A stretch of DNA of 16,225 bases from CBFGTJ01 sp965651815 (GCA_965651815.1 CBFGTJ010000057.1:1-16225); one strand, 5' to 3'; shown: positions 7,436-15,341, numbered from the stretch's first letter. The notes: generated by a model not told the origin, from the sequence alone. Program-made: numbers and translations.

Positions 7436-7445
7436 GTCGAGATTT
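7419..7445. promoter_or_regulatory. 27-base dyad, second copy of the cys operator pattern
   Basis: The site has the form AATACCCGAC, seven bases, then GTCGAGATTT. Seven of ten positions in the arms are complementary, including a perfect GAC-N7-GTC core. On the minus strand it reads TTGGTCGGGTATTG, against TTGGTCGGGAATTG in the cysQ-cysD region, a match of 13 in 14. It overlaps the presumed -35 of the DUF4395 promoter, a position suited to repression. It ends four bases short of the typA stop codon, so it belongs to the DUF4395 gene. Confidence 0.5.
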
Positions 7446-7448
7446 GGT

Positions 7449-9344
7449 TCAGGCGCGGGATGCCTTGAGCCGCTTGGCCCGGCGGGCCCGGTCGCCGGCG
7501 TCCAGCACGACCTTGCGGACCCGGATCGCGTCGGGGGTCACCTCGACGCACTCGTCCTCGGCGAGCAGCTCGAGCGCCTGCTCGAGCGACACCCTCCGTG
7601 GCGGGGTCAGCCGCTCGGTGTGGTCCGACCCGGCGGCGCGCATGTTCGTCAGCTTCTTCTCGCGGGTGATGTTCACGTCCATGTCCTCGGGCCGCGAGTT
7701 CTCGCCGATGACCATGCCCTCGTAGACCTCGTCGCCGGGGGCCACGAACAGCGTCGACCGCTCCTGGACCTGGACCACCGAGTACGCCGTCACCGCCCCG
7801 GTGCGGTCCGCGACGACCGATCCCCGGTCGCGCGAGCGGATCTCGCCGAACCAGGGCTCCCACCCGTCGAAGACGTGGTGGAGCATGCCGGTGCCCCGCG
7901 TCTCGGTGAGCAGCTCCGTGCGGAACCCGAGCAGCCCCCGGGCCGGCACGCGCTGCTCGATCCGCACCCATCCCGTGCCGTGGTTCACCATGTCGACGAG
8001 CTGGCCCTTGCGCACCGCGAGCAGCTGGCTCACCGTGCCGAGGTGCTCCTCGGGCACGTCGATCGACACGGCCTCGACCGGCTCGTGCAGCTTGCCGTCG
8101 ATCTCCCGGGTCACGACCTGGGGCTTGCCGACGGTGAGCTCGAAGCCCTCCCGGCGCATCGTCTCGACGAGCACCGCGAGCTGCAGCTCGCCACGCGCGT
8201 GGACCTCCCAGGTGTCGGGGCGGTCGGTGGGCAGCACCCTGAGGCTGACGTTGCCGACCAGCTCCGCGTCCAGGCGCGCCTTGATCTGCCGGGCCGTCAC
8301 CTTGTCGCCGGAGCGCCCGGCGAAGGGGGAGGTGTTGACGCCGATGGTCATCGCGAGGCTGGGCTCGTCGACGGTGATGACCGGCAGCGGGCGCGGGTCG
8401 TCGGGGTCCGCGAGCGTCTCGCCGATGTTCACCTCGTCGAGGCCCGCGACCGCGATGATCTCCCCGGGCCCGGCCTCGTCGACCTCGATGCGCTCGTGGT
8501 CCTCGGTCACGTAGAGCACGGCGACCTTCGCCCGCTGGATGCTCCCGTCCGCACGGCACCAGGCGACCTGCTGGCCCCGGCGGATCGTCCCGTGGAGCAC
8601 GCGGCAGAGGGCCAGGCGGCCGACGAACTGGCTCGCGTCCAGGTTCGTCACGAGCGCCTGCAGCGGGTGGGCGGGGTCGTGTCGTGGGGCGGGGAGGTGG
8701 TCCGTGAGCAGCTGCAGCAGCGGGGTGAGGTCCGCCTCGAGGTCGTCGGGGTGCTCGGGCCTCCTCGTGCTCGCGCGGCCGGCACGGCCGTTGCAGTAGA
8801 CGACGGGGAAGTCGAGCTGGTCGAGCTCCGCGTCGAGGTCGATGAAGAGGTCCTCGACCTCGCTCACGACCTCGTCGATGCGGGCGTCGGGCCGGTCGAC
8901 CTTGTTCACCGCGAGGACCACCGGCAGGTCGAGGGCGAGCGCCTTGCGCAGCACGAAGCGGGTCTGGGGGAGCGGGCCCTCGGACGCGTCGACGAGGAGC
9001 ACCACGCCGTCGACCATCGACAGGGCACGCTCGACCTCGCCGCCGAAGTCCGCGTGCCCGGGCGTGTCGACGATGTTGAACTTCACCTCGCCGCCGTCGG
9101 GCCGGCGCCAGCGCACCGCGGTGCTCTTCGCGAGGATCGTGATGCCCTTCTCCCGCTCGAGGTCGGTGTTGTCCATCACCCGGTCGACCTCGGCGGCGCC
9201 GTCCCGGAACGCGCCCGACTGGCGCAGCAGCGCGTCGACCAGCGTCGTCTTGCCGTGGTCGACGTGGGCGATGATCGCGACGTTGCGGATCGACTCGACC
9301 GGCACGAGCGTGCCGGGTGGTCCGGGGACGGTGGAGGCTTCCAT
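7449..9344 (-). CDS. typA: ribosome-associated GTPase TypA/BipA
   Basis: TypA is a translation-factor GTPase that binds the ribosome and helps 50S assembly and growth under stress such as cold. The 631-residue length fits the family. Visible GTPase motifs are AHVDHGKT (26-33), EREKGITI (63-70) with the switch Thr, DTPGH (93-97) and NKVD (147-150). Family-specific stretches YCNGRAGRAST, SPFAGRSGDKVTARQ and GMVIGENSRPEDMDVN follow; the C-terminal basic end is the TypA-specific domain. The first 17 residues are longer than usual before the family start (ESIRNVAII); a GTG at codon 14 is an alternative. The ATG has only a weak GAAGAG site. It leads a minus-strand run with the DUF4395 gene and nucS, but a separate promoter seems to start in the 48-base gap after it. 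Confidence 0.96.
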   Translation of the reverse strand: MEASTVPGPPGTLVPVESIRNVAIIAHVDHGKTTLVDALLRQSGAFRDGAAEVDRVMDNTDLEREKGITILAKSTAVRWRRPDGGEVKFNIVDTPGHADFGGEVERALSMVDGVVLLVDASEGPLPQTRFVLRKALALDLPVVLAVNKVDRPDARIDEVVSEVEDLFIDLDAELDQLDFPVVYCNGRAGRASTRRPEHPDDLEADLTPLLQLLTDHLPAPRHDPAHPLQALVTNLDASQFVGRLALCRVLHGTIRRGQQVAWCRADGSIQRAKVAVLYVTEDHERIEVDEAGPGEIIAVAGLDEVNIGETLADPDDPRPLPVITVDEPSLAMTIGVNTSPFAGRSGDKVTARQIKARLDAELVGNVSLRVLPTDRPDTWEVHARGELQLAVLVETMRREGFELTVGKPQVVTREIDGKLHEPVEAVSIDVPEEHLGTVSQLLAVRKGQLVDMVNHGTGWVRIEQRVPARGLLGFRTELLTETRGTGMLHHVFDGWEPWFGEIRSRDRGSVVADRTGAVTAYSVVQVQERSTLFVAPGDEVYEGMVIGENSRPEDMDVNITREKKLTNMRAAGSDHTERLTPPRRVSLEQALELLAEDECVEVTPDAIRVRKVVLDAGDRARRAKRLKASRA

Positions 9345-9449
9345 GTGGTGTCCGCTCTTCAGGGGGCGGGACAGTCTTGCCGAACCTTGACCCGCAGGGC
9401 ACGCGGTGGTCGAGTGGGTCGAGGCGGTGTCCGCAGCGGAGGGGGTGAC

Positions 9450-10752
9450 GTGGCGACCCTCACGACCGACTACCTGGTGGTGGGCGCCGGCGCGACCGGC
9501 ATGGCCTTCCGCGTACTACGGGGTCGGCTCGACGCCCCTGGGCGGGGACCGCATCGACGCCACCGGCCCGAACGCCGGCGGCTACGAGCGGGCCGATGCC
9601 CCGGAGATCTGTGCCTACTACCGCCGGGTGCTCGAGGACCGCCTCCTGGGCTCGGGCCGTGTGCGCTTCCTCGGGATGAGCGACTACGTGCGTGACCGGT
9701 CGAACGGCCACACCGTCGTGTCGCGGCTCACCGGAGGGGCGACGCAGGTTCGGGTGCGGCGCAAGCTCGTCGACGCGACCTACCTGGAGGGCGAGATCCC
9801 GTCGCGCCACGCGCTCCCCTTCGACGTCGGGGAGGGAGTGCGCGTCGTCCCGCCCAACGACCTGGTCGAGCGCAGCGCCTGGGACGGCAGCGTCGACGGC
9901 TACACGGTGCTGGGCGCGGGGAAGACCGCCATGGACGTCTGCAACTGGCTGCTGGGGCAGGGGGTGCCGCCGGAGTCGATCCGCTGGGTCCGGCCGCGGG
10001 ACGCCTGGACCTACGACCGGGAGCTGCTCCAGCCGCGGGAGCTCGTGGCGTCGGTCATCGAGGGGGTCGCGATCGAGGTGGAGGCGGCCGCCGACGCGGC
10101 GGACGTCCCCGAGCTGTTCCAGCGCCTCGAGGGCGGCGGCCGGCTCCTCCGCCTCGACCCGGAGGTCGAGCCCACGATGTTCCGCGGCGCGACCATGAGC
10201 CGGGGCGAGGTCGAGTCGCTGCAGCGGATCGACGACGTCCTCAGGGCGGGGCGGGTGCGCAGGGTGGAGTCCGACGTGCTCGTGATGGAGCGCGGCTCGG
10301 TCCGGGCGCGTCCCGGCCACCTCTACGTCGACTGCACCGCCGTGGGCCTGTCCTCCCGGCCGCCCCGGCGGATCTTCGAGCCGGATCGGATCACCGTGCA
10401 GACGGTGCGCATCGGGCTCACGCCGTTCAACGCCGCGCTGGTCGGCCACGTCGAGGCCACCCACGGTGTCGAGGCGGAGAAGAACCGGTTGTGCCCGCCG
10501 AACGTGTACCCGGTGACCGCGAACGACTGGCTGCGGACGACGTACGTGTCGACCGCCGCCGAGCGCACCTGGGGCGACGACCCGGGCCTCTCCGCCTGGC
10601 TCGAGGCGACCCGGCTGAACCTGGCGAGCGGCCTGCGCGCGCACCTCGCGGAGCCCCGGATGCAGTCCGCGATCGCGAGGTTCCTCGGCAACCGGGATCG
10701 GGCGTTGGAGAACCTGCGCCGCCTGCTCGGCGCCGCGACCCCCGCGGCCTGA
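9450..10752 (+). pseudogene. FAD/NAD(P)-binding oxidoreductase gene with internal deletion and frame change
   Basis: A GTG at 9450, behind a strong GGAGGGGG site, starts MATLTTDYLVVGAGATGMAF, a clear FAD-binding Rossmann opening. Homology then jumps to another frame. From about 9508 the next frame reads SAYYGVGSTPLGG and stays open to 10752. That frame includes a second nucleotide-binding motif (VLGAGKTAMDV at about 9906-9938) and a full C-terminal domain. Families of this kind normally have some 40 residues between these two parts, ending in a stretch like LHQPSA, so the second half of the first Rossmann fold is missing. The missing length must be 2 modulo 3 to restore frame. The rest shows no stop and normal codon use, so the lesion is recent or an assembly error. 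Such proteins resemble flavin monooxygenases; the substrate is unknown. The gene converges on the ABC1 kinase gene with a 3-base gap. Confidence 0.75.
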
Positions 10753-10755
10753 CGG

Positions 10756-12327
10756 TCAGGAGCGCTCGAGGCGGCGCCGGATGAGCTCCCGGCGGGCCCG
10801 GAGGTCGCGGTAGGTCATCCCCGGTGCGTCGTCGAACACCCCGAGGCTGTTGCGGATCGCCGTCTCGTCGACCCGGAACCCCTCCAGCGACAGTCCCGAC
10901 TCGGCGGCGAAGCGCTCGCCGTGCGTGGTGGCCAGGTGGGTGGACAGCCCCGCGATCTCCGCGACCAGGTCGAGGTCCGGTGCCAGGTGGGCGATCGCCG
11001 CGTCCAGGAACACCAGGTTCTTCACGTACAGCATCAGGATCTTCGGCAGGCGCGCCCCCATGCCGAGCAGCGCCTTGGTGATGCGCTGGAGCTCGGCGAC
11101 CAGCTGCTCCTGGCTCATCGTGGTCGGGTCGACCGGTTGCTGGTCGAGCCCGAGCTCCCGGATCACGTCGCCGATGTCGGTGTCGGGGGGCAGCGCGCCG
11201 AGGTCCCGGAACGCGGCGATCTGCCCCCTCACGTCCCCCATCGCGCCGGTGAGCATCAGCCGGAGGAACGCGTTGCGCTCCAGGTCGGTCATCCGCGCGG
11301 TGATGCCGAAGTCGAGCAGCGCGATGCGGCCGTCCGGCGTGATGAAGAGGTTCCCTCCGTGCAGGTCGCCGTGGAAGATGCCGTTGACGAGGCAGCCCTC
11401 GGTGAACGACACCATCCCGACCCGCAGCACCTCGTGGGTGTCGATGCCGGCGGCGTGCATGGACTCGATGTCCTCGAAGCCGTACCCGCGCAGCCGCTCC
11501 ATCACCAGCACCCGGCGGGTGACCAGCTCCGGGTGGGGCCGGGCGACGATCACCTTGCGCTGGCCGAGCTCCGCGAGCGACGCGGCGACATCCAGCATGT
11601 TCTCGGCCTCCAGCCGGAAGTCGAGCTCCTCGCCGATCGTCTCGGCGAACAGCTCGACGAGCGCGGGCGGGTTGGCGAGCGCGGCGACGGGGATGCGCCC
11701 GACCAGGAATGGGGCGAGCCAGGCCATCACCCGCAGGTCCGCGTGCACCTGGGCGCGGATCGTCGGGCGCTGCACCTTGACCACGACCTCCTCGCCGGTG
11801 CGCAGCCGGGCGGCGTGCACCTGCGCGATCGACGCGGCGGCGAGGGGCACCTCCTCGAAGTGCGAGAACACGTCCCACAGCGGGCGCCCCAGGTCCTCTT
11901 CGACCACCTGCCGCACGGTGGGGAACGGCTCGGCGGCGACCTGGTCCCGGCAGGCACGGAACTCCTCGACCAGCTCCTCGGGGAACAGGCCCGCACCGCT
12001 CGAGATGATCTGCCCGAGCTTGATGTAGGTGGGGCCCAGCCGCTCCGCCGCCCGGCGCAGGCGGCGGGACAGCCCCGCGCGCGACGTCGACCCGCCGGTG
12101 CGGCGCTCGCGCACCGCCCAGCCGGCCACCGCGCCGCCGAGGTGCGCCGCGACGACCGCGAGGCGCCCCGGCGGGGGCAGCGCGCGGCGTGCCGTGAGCA
12201 ACGGCACCTGCCGGCGGACCGTCGCGCGCAGCACCCGGAGCCCCCGGGTCCAGCCGAGCTCCTCCCGGCGGACCTCCCAGGGCCCGTCGTCGTCGAACGA
12301 GAAGTGCTCGAGGTCCGGCGCAGGCAC
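10756..12327 (-). CDS. ABC1/UbiB-family atypical kinase
   Basis: With a GTG start at 12327, 11 bases after the cysQ stop, the protein has 523 residues. The ABC1 (UbiB/AarF/COQ8) core is clear: LGPTYIKLGQ (98-107) with the family KxGQ motif, the alanine-rich nucleotide loop PLAAASIAQVH (161-171), Lys184, EELDF (233-237), HGDLHGGN (319-326) and DFG (339-341). COQ8 and UbiB are ATPases or kinases that support ubiquinone synthesis; actinomycete members may serve menaquinone or lipid metabolism, but this is unproven. A C-terminal extension from about 400 has some hydrophobic stretches. The frame is open far upstream into cysQ, but that part is antisense-like noise without family similarity. No ribosome site is seen before the GTG, and co-transcription with cysQ is likely. 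Confidence 0.88.
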   Translation of the reverse strand: MPAPDLEHFSFDDDGPWEVRREELGWTRGLRVLRATVRRQVPLLTARRALPPPGRLAVVAAHLGGAVAGWAVRERRTGGSTSRAGLSRRLRRAAERLGPTYIKLGQIISSGAGLFPEELVEEFRACRDQVAAEPFPTVRQVVEEDLGRPLWDVFSHFEEVPLAAASIAQVHAARLRTGEEVVVKVQRPTIRAQVHADLRVMAWLAPFLVGRIPVAALANPPALVELFAETIGEELDFRLEAENMLDVAASLAELGQRKVIVARPHPELVTRRVLVMERLRGYGFEDIESMHAAGIDTHEVLRVGMVSFTEGCLVNGIFHGDLHGGNLFITPDGRIALLDFGITARMTDLERNAFLRLMLTGAMGDVRGQIAAFRDLGALPPDTDIGDVIRELGLDQQPVDPTTMSQEQLVAELQRITKALLGMGARLPKILMLYVKNLVFLDAAIAHLAPDLDLVAEIAGLSTHLATTHGERFAAESGLSLEGFRVDETAIRNSLGVFDDAPGMTYRDLRARRELIRRRLERS

Positions 12328-12338
12328 GGCGGGGTCGC

Positions 12339-13091
12339 TCAGGCGCTCGCCGCGATCACCTTCGCGGCGTGCTCCGGCCGGCACACCAGCAGGTCGGGCA
12401 GGTAGGAGTCCACCCGGTTGTAGACCAGCGGCGCACCGTCGAGGCGCGAGCAGTGCAGCCCCGCGGCGGAGGCGACGGCGACCGGGGCCGCGGAGTCCCA
12501 CTCGAACTGGCCGCCGGAGTGCGCGTACACGTCGGCTTCGCCTCGCAGGATCGCCATGGCCTTCGCCCCCGCCGAGCCCATCTCGACCAGCTCGGCGTCG
12601 AGGGCGTGCGCGATCCGCATCGCCTCGGCCGGGGGGCGGCTGCGGCTCACGACGACCCGCAGGCGCTCGGGCGCCGGGGGCACCTCCGGCGGCGATCCGG
12701 TGTCGAGGACCTGGTCGAGCCCCGGCAGCGCCACCGCCCCTGCGGTCGGCACGCCGTCCTCGACGAGCGCGACGTGCACGGCCCAGTCCGAGCGCCCCTC
12801 GCCGAACTCGCGGGTCCCGTCGAGGGGGTCGATGATCCACACACGCCGCGAGCGCAGGCGGGCGGCGTCGCTGCGCTCGCCGGCCCGCGCCTCCTCGGAG
12901 AGCACCGCGTCGTCGGGCCGCTCCCGTGCCAGCTCCGCCACGAGCCACTCGTGGGAGCGGCGGTCACCCTCGTCCTTGGTGCGTCGCTCGTCGGCACCCT
13001 CGGCCTGCAGCTCCGCTCGCAGGCGCAGCAGGAGGGCGCCGGCCTCGCCGGCCAGGCGTCGGGCGAGCTGGTGGTCCTCCGGGTTCGGCAC
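12339..13091 (-). CDS. cysQ: 3'(2'),5'-bisphosphate nucleotidase CysQ
   Basis: CysQ hydrolyses PAP (adenosine 3',5'-bisphosphate) to AMP and phosphate, clearing the inhibitory by-product of PAPS use. The 250-residue protein belongs to the inositol monophosphatase fold. LSEE (64-67), WIIDPLDGTREF (85-96) and QFEWDSAAPVAV (195-206) supply likely metal ligands Glu67, Asp88, Asp91 and Asp199. These sequences fit the actinomycete CysQ group better than plain inositol phosphatases, though dual activity is known in such enzymes. It starts with GTG and no ribosome site; a -10-like TAGTCT lies six bases upstream, so the mRNA is probably leaderless. Placement divergent from cysDNC supports the PAP role. 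An ABC1 kinase gene follows after 11 bases. Confidence 0.92.
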   Translation of the reverse strand: MPNPEDHQLARRLAGEAGALLLRLRAELQAEGADERRTKDEGDRRSHEWLVAELARERPDDAVLSEEARAGERSDAARLRSRRVWIIDPLDGTREFGEGRSDWAVHVALVEDGVPTAGAVALPGLDQVLDTGSPPEVPPAPERLRVVVSRSRPPAEAMRIAHALDAELVEMGSAGAKAMAILRGEADVYAHSGGQFEWDSAAPVAVASAAGLHCSRLDGAPLVYNRVDSYLPDLLVCRPEHAAKVIAASA

Positions 13092-13097
13092 CGGGAC

Positions 13098-13103
13098 AGA
13101 CTA
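13098..13103 (-). promoter_or_regulatory. -10 element of the cysQ promoter
   Basis: On the minus strand TAGTCT ends six bases before the GTG start of cysQ. That would put the transcription start at or next to the start codon. No convincing -35 is seen at 17 bases; that position falls inside the 27-base palindrome, so an activator or repressor there could control this promoter. Confidence 0.45.
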
Positions 13104-13110
13104 GCTCCCC

Positions 13111-13137
13111 AATTCCTGACCACGTTGGTCGGGAATT
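13111..13137. promoter_or_regulatory. 27-base palindromic operator between cysQ and cysD
   Basis: AATTCCTGACCA (13111-13122) and TGGTCGGGAATT (13126-13137) are inverted repeats with 11 of 12 positions complementary and a three-base centre CGT. The core reads GAC-N7-GTC. The site lies between the two divergent leaderless-looking promoters and touches the cysD -35. Size and ATTCC...GGAAT ends recall operators of Rrf2-family regulators such as CymR and IscR, from memory. A TetR-type McbR-like site is an alternative. A similar dyad occurs at 7419-7445. Confidence 0.7.
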
Positions 13138-13164
13138 GTCCGCCGGCGGCCCGCCACGTACCCT
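13136..13164 (+). promoter_or_regulatory. promoter of cysDNC, probably leaderless
   Basis: TTGTCC (13136-13141) and TACCCT (13159-13164) are separated by exactly 17 bases. The -10 ends nine bases before the ATG of cysD, leaving a leader of at most a few bases. No ribosome site is present, which fits a leaderless mRNA. The -35 overlaps the right end of the palindrome by two bases. Confidence 0.5.
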
Positions 13165-13173
13165 CTTGTCCCG

Positions 13174-14079
13174 ATGGACTACCAGCTGTCCCACCTGCGG
13201 ACACTCGAGGCGGAATCGATCCACATCTTCCGGGAGGTCGCGGCGGAGTTCGAGCGGCCCGTGCTGCTGTTCTCCGGCGGCAAGGACTCGATCGTCATGC
13301 TCCGGCTCGCGGAGAAGGCCTTCTGGCCCGCGCGCATCCCGTTCCCGGTGATGCACGTGGACACCGGGCACAACTTCGACGAGGTCTACGAGTTCCGGGA
13401 CCGCCGGGTGGCCGAGCTCGGCGTGCGCCTCGTCGTGGCGTCGGTGCAGGAGTCGATCGACAAGGGGCGGGTCACCGAGCAGACCGGCCCCCGGGCCAGC
13501 CGGAACCAGCTCCAGACGGTCACGCTGCTCGACGCGGTCGAGGAGCACGGCTTCGACGCCGCGTTCGGCGGTGCCCGCCGCGACGAGGAGCGGGCGCGCG
13601 CGAAGGAGCGGGTCTACTCCTTCCGCGACGAGTTCGGTCAGTGGGACCCGAAGAACCAGCGTCCCGAGCTGTGGAGCCTCTACAACGGCCGCCACAACCG
13701 GGGCGAGCACATCCGGGTGTTCCCGCTGAGCAACTGGACCGAGCTCGACGTCTGGCAGTACATCGCGGCGGAGGGCATCGAGGTGCCCTCGATCTACTAC
13801 GCGCACGAGCGGGAGGTGTTCCGCCGCGACGGCATGTGGCTCGCCGTCACCCCGTACGTGACCCTGATGGAGGGCGAGGTGCCCGAGGTGCGAACCGTCC
13901 GCTTCCGAACCGTCGGCGACGCGTCCTGCACGGGCGCGGTCGAGTCCACCGCAGCGGACGTGCAGGCCGTGATCGAGGAGGTCGCGGCGACCCGCCTCAC
14001 CGAGCGCGGCGCGACCCGCGCGGACGACCGCGCCTCGGAGGCGGCCATGGAGGACCGGAAGCGGCAGGGGTACTTCTGA
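13174..14079 (+). CDS. cysD: sulfate adenylyltransferase subunit 2 (CysD)
   Basis: CysD is the catalytic subunit of ATP sulfurylase, making adenylylsulfate (APS) and pyrophosphate from ATP and sulfate with energy from GTP hydrolysis in CysN. The 301-residue protein matches the family in length. It has the PP-loop LLFSGGKDSIVML (31-43) with SGGKDS at 34-39, followed by HVDTGHNFDEVYEFRD and GGARRDEERARAKER, and the C-terminal RTVGDASCTG typical of CysD. ATG at 13174 is chosen because it gives the usual family N-terminus (MDYQLSHLRTLEAESI). It is first in the cysDNC operon, behind a palindrome and a leaderless-looking promoter, and its stop shares one base with the cysN start. Confidence 0.97.
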   Translation: MDYQLSHLRTLEAESIHIFREVAAEFERPVLLFSGGKDSIVMLRLAEKAFWPARIPFPVMHVDTGHNFDEVYEFRDRRVAELGVRLVVASVQESIDKGRVTEQTGPRASRNQLQTVTLLDAVEEHGFDAAFGGARRDEERARAKERVYSFRDEFGQWDPKNQRPELWSLYNGRHNRGEHIRVFPLSNWTELDVWQYIAAEGIEVPSIYYAHEREVFRRDGMWLAVTPYVTLMEGEVPEVRTVRFRTVGDASCTGAVESTAADVQAVIEEVAATRLTERGATRADDRASEAAMEDRKRQGYF

Positions 14080-15341
14080 TGAGCGAGTTGTTGAGGTTCG
14101 CGACCGCCGGCTCGGTCGACGACGGCAAGTCGACGCTCATCGGGCGGCTGCTCTACGACTCGAAGTCGATCTTCGAGGACCAGCTCGAGTCGGTGACCGA
14201 CGCCAGCCAGCGCATGGGCCTCGAGGAGCCGAACCTGGCGCTGCTGACCGACGGGCTGCGCGCCGAGCGCGAGCAGGGCATCACCATCGACGTCGCCTAC
14301 CGCTACTTCGCGACGCCGAAGCGGAAGTTCATCATCGCCGACACCCCCGGGCACGTGCAGTACACGCGCAACATGGTGACCGGTGCCTCGACCGCCGACC
14401 TGGCGATCGTGCTGGTGGACGCCCGCAAGGGGCTGCTCGAGCAGTCCCGCCGGCACGCGTTCATCGCGTCGCTGCTGCGCATCCCGCACCTCGTGCTCGC
14501 GGTCAACAAGATGGACCTGGTCGACTACGACCAGGGGCGGTTCGAGGAGATCGTGTCGGAGTTCCGCGCCTTCGCGACGAAGCTCGACATCAGCGACCTG
14601 ACCTTCATCCCCATCTCCGCGCTCCACGGCGACAACATCGTGTCGCGCTCGCCGAGCATGCCGTGGTACGAGGGCAGCTCGCTGCTGCACCACCTCGAGA
14701 CGGTGCACATCGCGTCGGACCGCAACCTGATCGACGCCCGGTTCCCCGTGCAGTACGTGGTGCGACCGCACAACGACGAGTTCCACGACTACCGCGGCTA
14801 CGCGGGCCGGGTCGTCGGGGGAGTGTTCAAGCCGGGCGACGAGGTCATGGTGCTGCCGTCGGGGTTCACCTCGACGATCGCCGCGATCGACACCTTCGAC
14901 GGGCCGCTCGAGGAGGCGTTCGCCCCGATGTCGGTCACGATCCGGCTCGCCGACGAGCTGGACGTCAGCCGCGGGGACATGATCTGCCGGCCCAACAACC
15001 GGCCGACGAGCTCGCAGGACATCGAGGCGATGATCTGCTGGCTCTCCGAGGGCGCATCGCTCACGCCGGGCGCGAAGTACGCGATCAAGCACACGACGCG
15101 CTCCGCCCGTGCCCTGGTGAAGGACCTCCACTACGAGCTGGACATCAACACGCTGCACCGCGACGAGGACGCGACCCGACTGGAGCTGAACCAGATCGGC
15201 CGGGTGACGCTGCGCACGACCCAGCCCCTCTTCTTCGACGAGTACCGGCGGAACCGTGACACCGGCTCGTTCATCCTCATCGACGAGGCCACCCACGCCA
15301 CCGTGGGCGCCGGGATGATCCTCGGCGAGCCGGCCGCGTGA
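14079..15341 (+). CDS. cysN: sulfate adenylyltransferase subunit 1, GTPase (CysN)
   Basis: CysN is the regulatory GTPase of ATP sulfurylase, coupling GTP hydrolysis to APS formation by CysD. With the ATG at 14079 it has 420 residues, the length of a stand-alone CysN without a fused APS kinase. G motifs are GSVDDGKS (11-18), EREQGITI (63-70), DTPGH (88-92), NKMD (143-146) and a SALHGDNI stretch. EF-Tu-like beta-barrel domains fill the rest, with FPVQYVVRPHNDEFHDYRGYAG typical of CysN. The start overlaps the cysD stop (TGATG) and the end overlaps the cysC start by four bases (GTGA), so the three proteins are likely made in step by coupled translation. The open frame continues far upstream of 14079, but that part overlaps cysD and is not coding. 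Confidence 0.97.
   Translation: MSELLRFATAGSVDDGKSTLIGRLLYDSKSIFEDQLESVTDASQRMGLEEPNLALLTDGLRAEREQGITIDVAYRYFATPKRKFIIADTPGHVQYTRNMVTGASTADLAIVLVDARKGLLEQSRRHAFIASLLRIPHLVLAVNKMDLVDYDQGRFEEIVSEFRAFATKLDISDLTFIPISALHGDNIVSRSPSMPWYEGSSLLHHLETVHIASDRNLIDARFPVQYVVRPHNDEFHDYRGYAGRVVGGVFKPGDEVMVLPSGFTSTIAAIDTFDGPLEEAFAPMSVTIRLADELDVSRGDMICRPNNRPTSSQDIEAMICWLSEGASLTPGAKYAIKHTTRSARALVKDLHYELDINTLHRDEDATRLELNQIGRVTLRTTQPLFFDEYRRNRDTGSFILIDEATHATVGAGMILGEPAA

Noticed and set aside
9387..9415. A plus-strand promoter with TTGACC before the flavoprotein gene.
   Set aside because: The hexamer at 17 bases (TCGAGT) is a poor -10, so support is too weak to list.
9406..9507. Starting the flavoprotein gene at 9406 in the downstream frame to give an intact 448-codon gene.
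   Set aside because: The first 34 residues in that frame look like out-of-frame translation (many Trp and Pro), while the FAD-binding motif with a ribosome site is in the other frame.
7176..9695. A long plus-strand open frame (839 codons) opposite DUF4395 and typA.
   Set aside because: It is a shadow of typA. Only its last part, from 9450, is meaningful, as the start of the broken flavoprotein gene.
12328..12948. Upstream extension of the ABC1 kinase frame into cysQ.
   Set aside because: The extra 207 codons read as low-complexity Arg/Gly/Ala sequence and overlap the confident cysQ gene in another frame.
13111..13137. The cys palindrome as a transcription terminator.
   Set aside because: Both flanking genes start here, none ends here, and there is no T-run; an operator fits better.
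12369..14078. Upstream extension of the cysN frame across cysQ and cysD.
   Set aside because: CysN homology starts exactly at the ATG at 14079, and the upstream translation has no family similarity.
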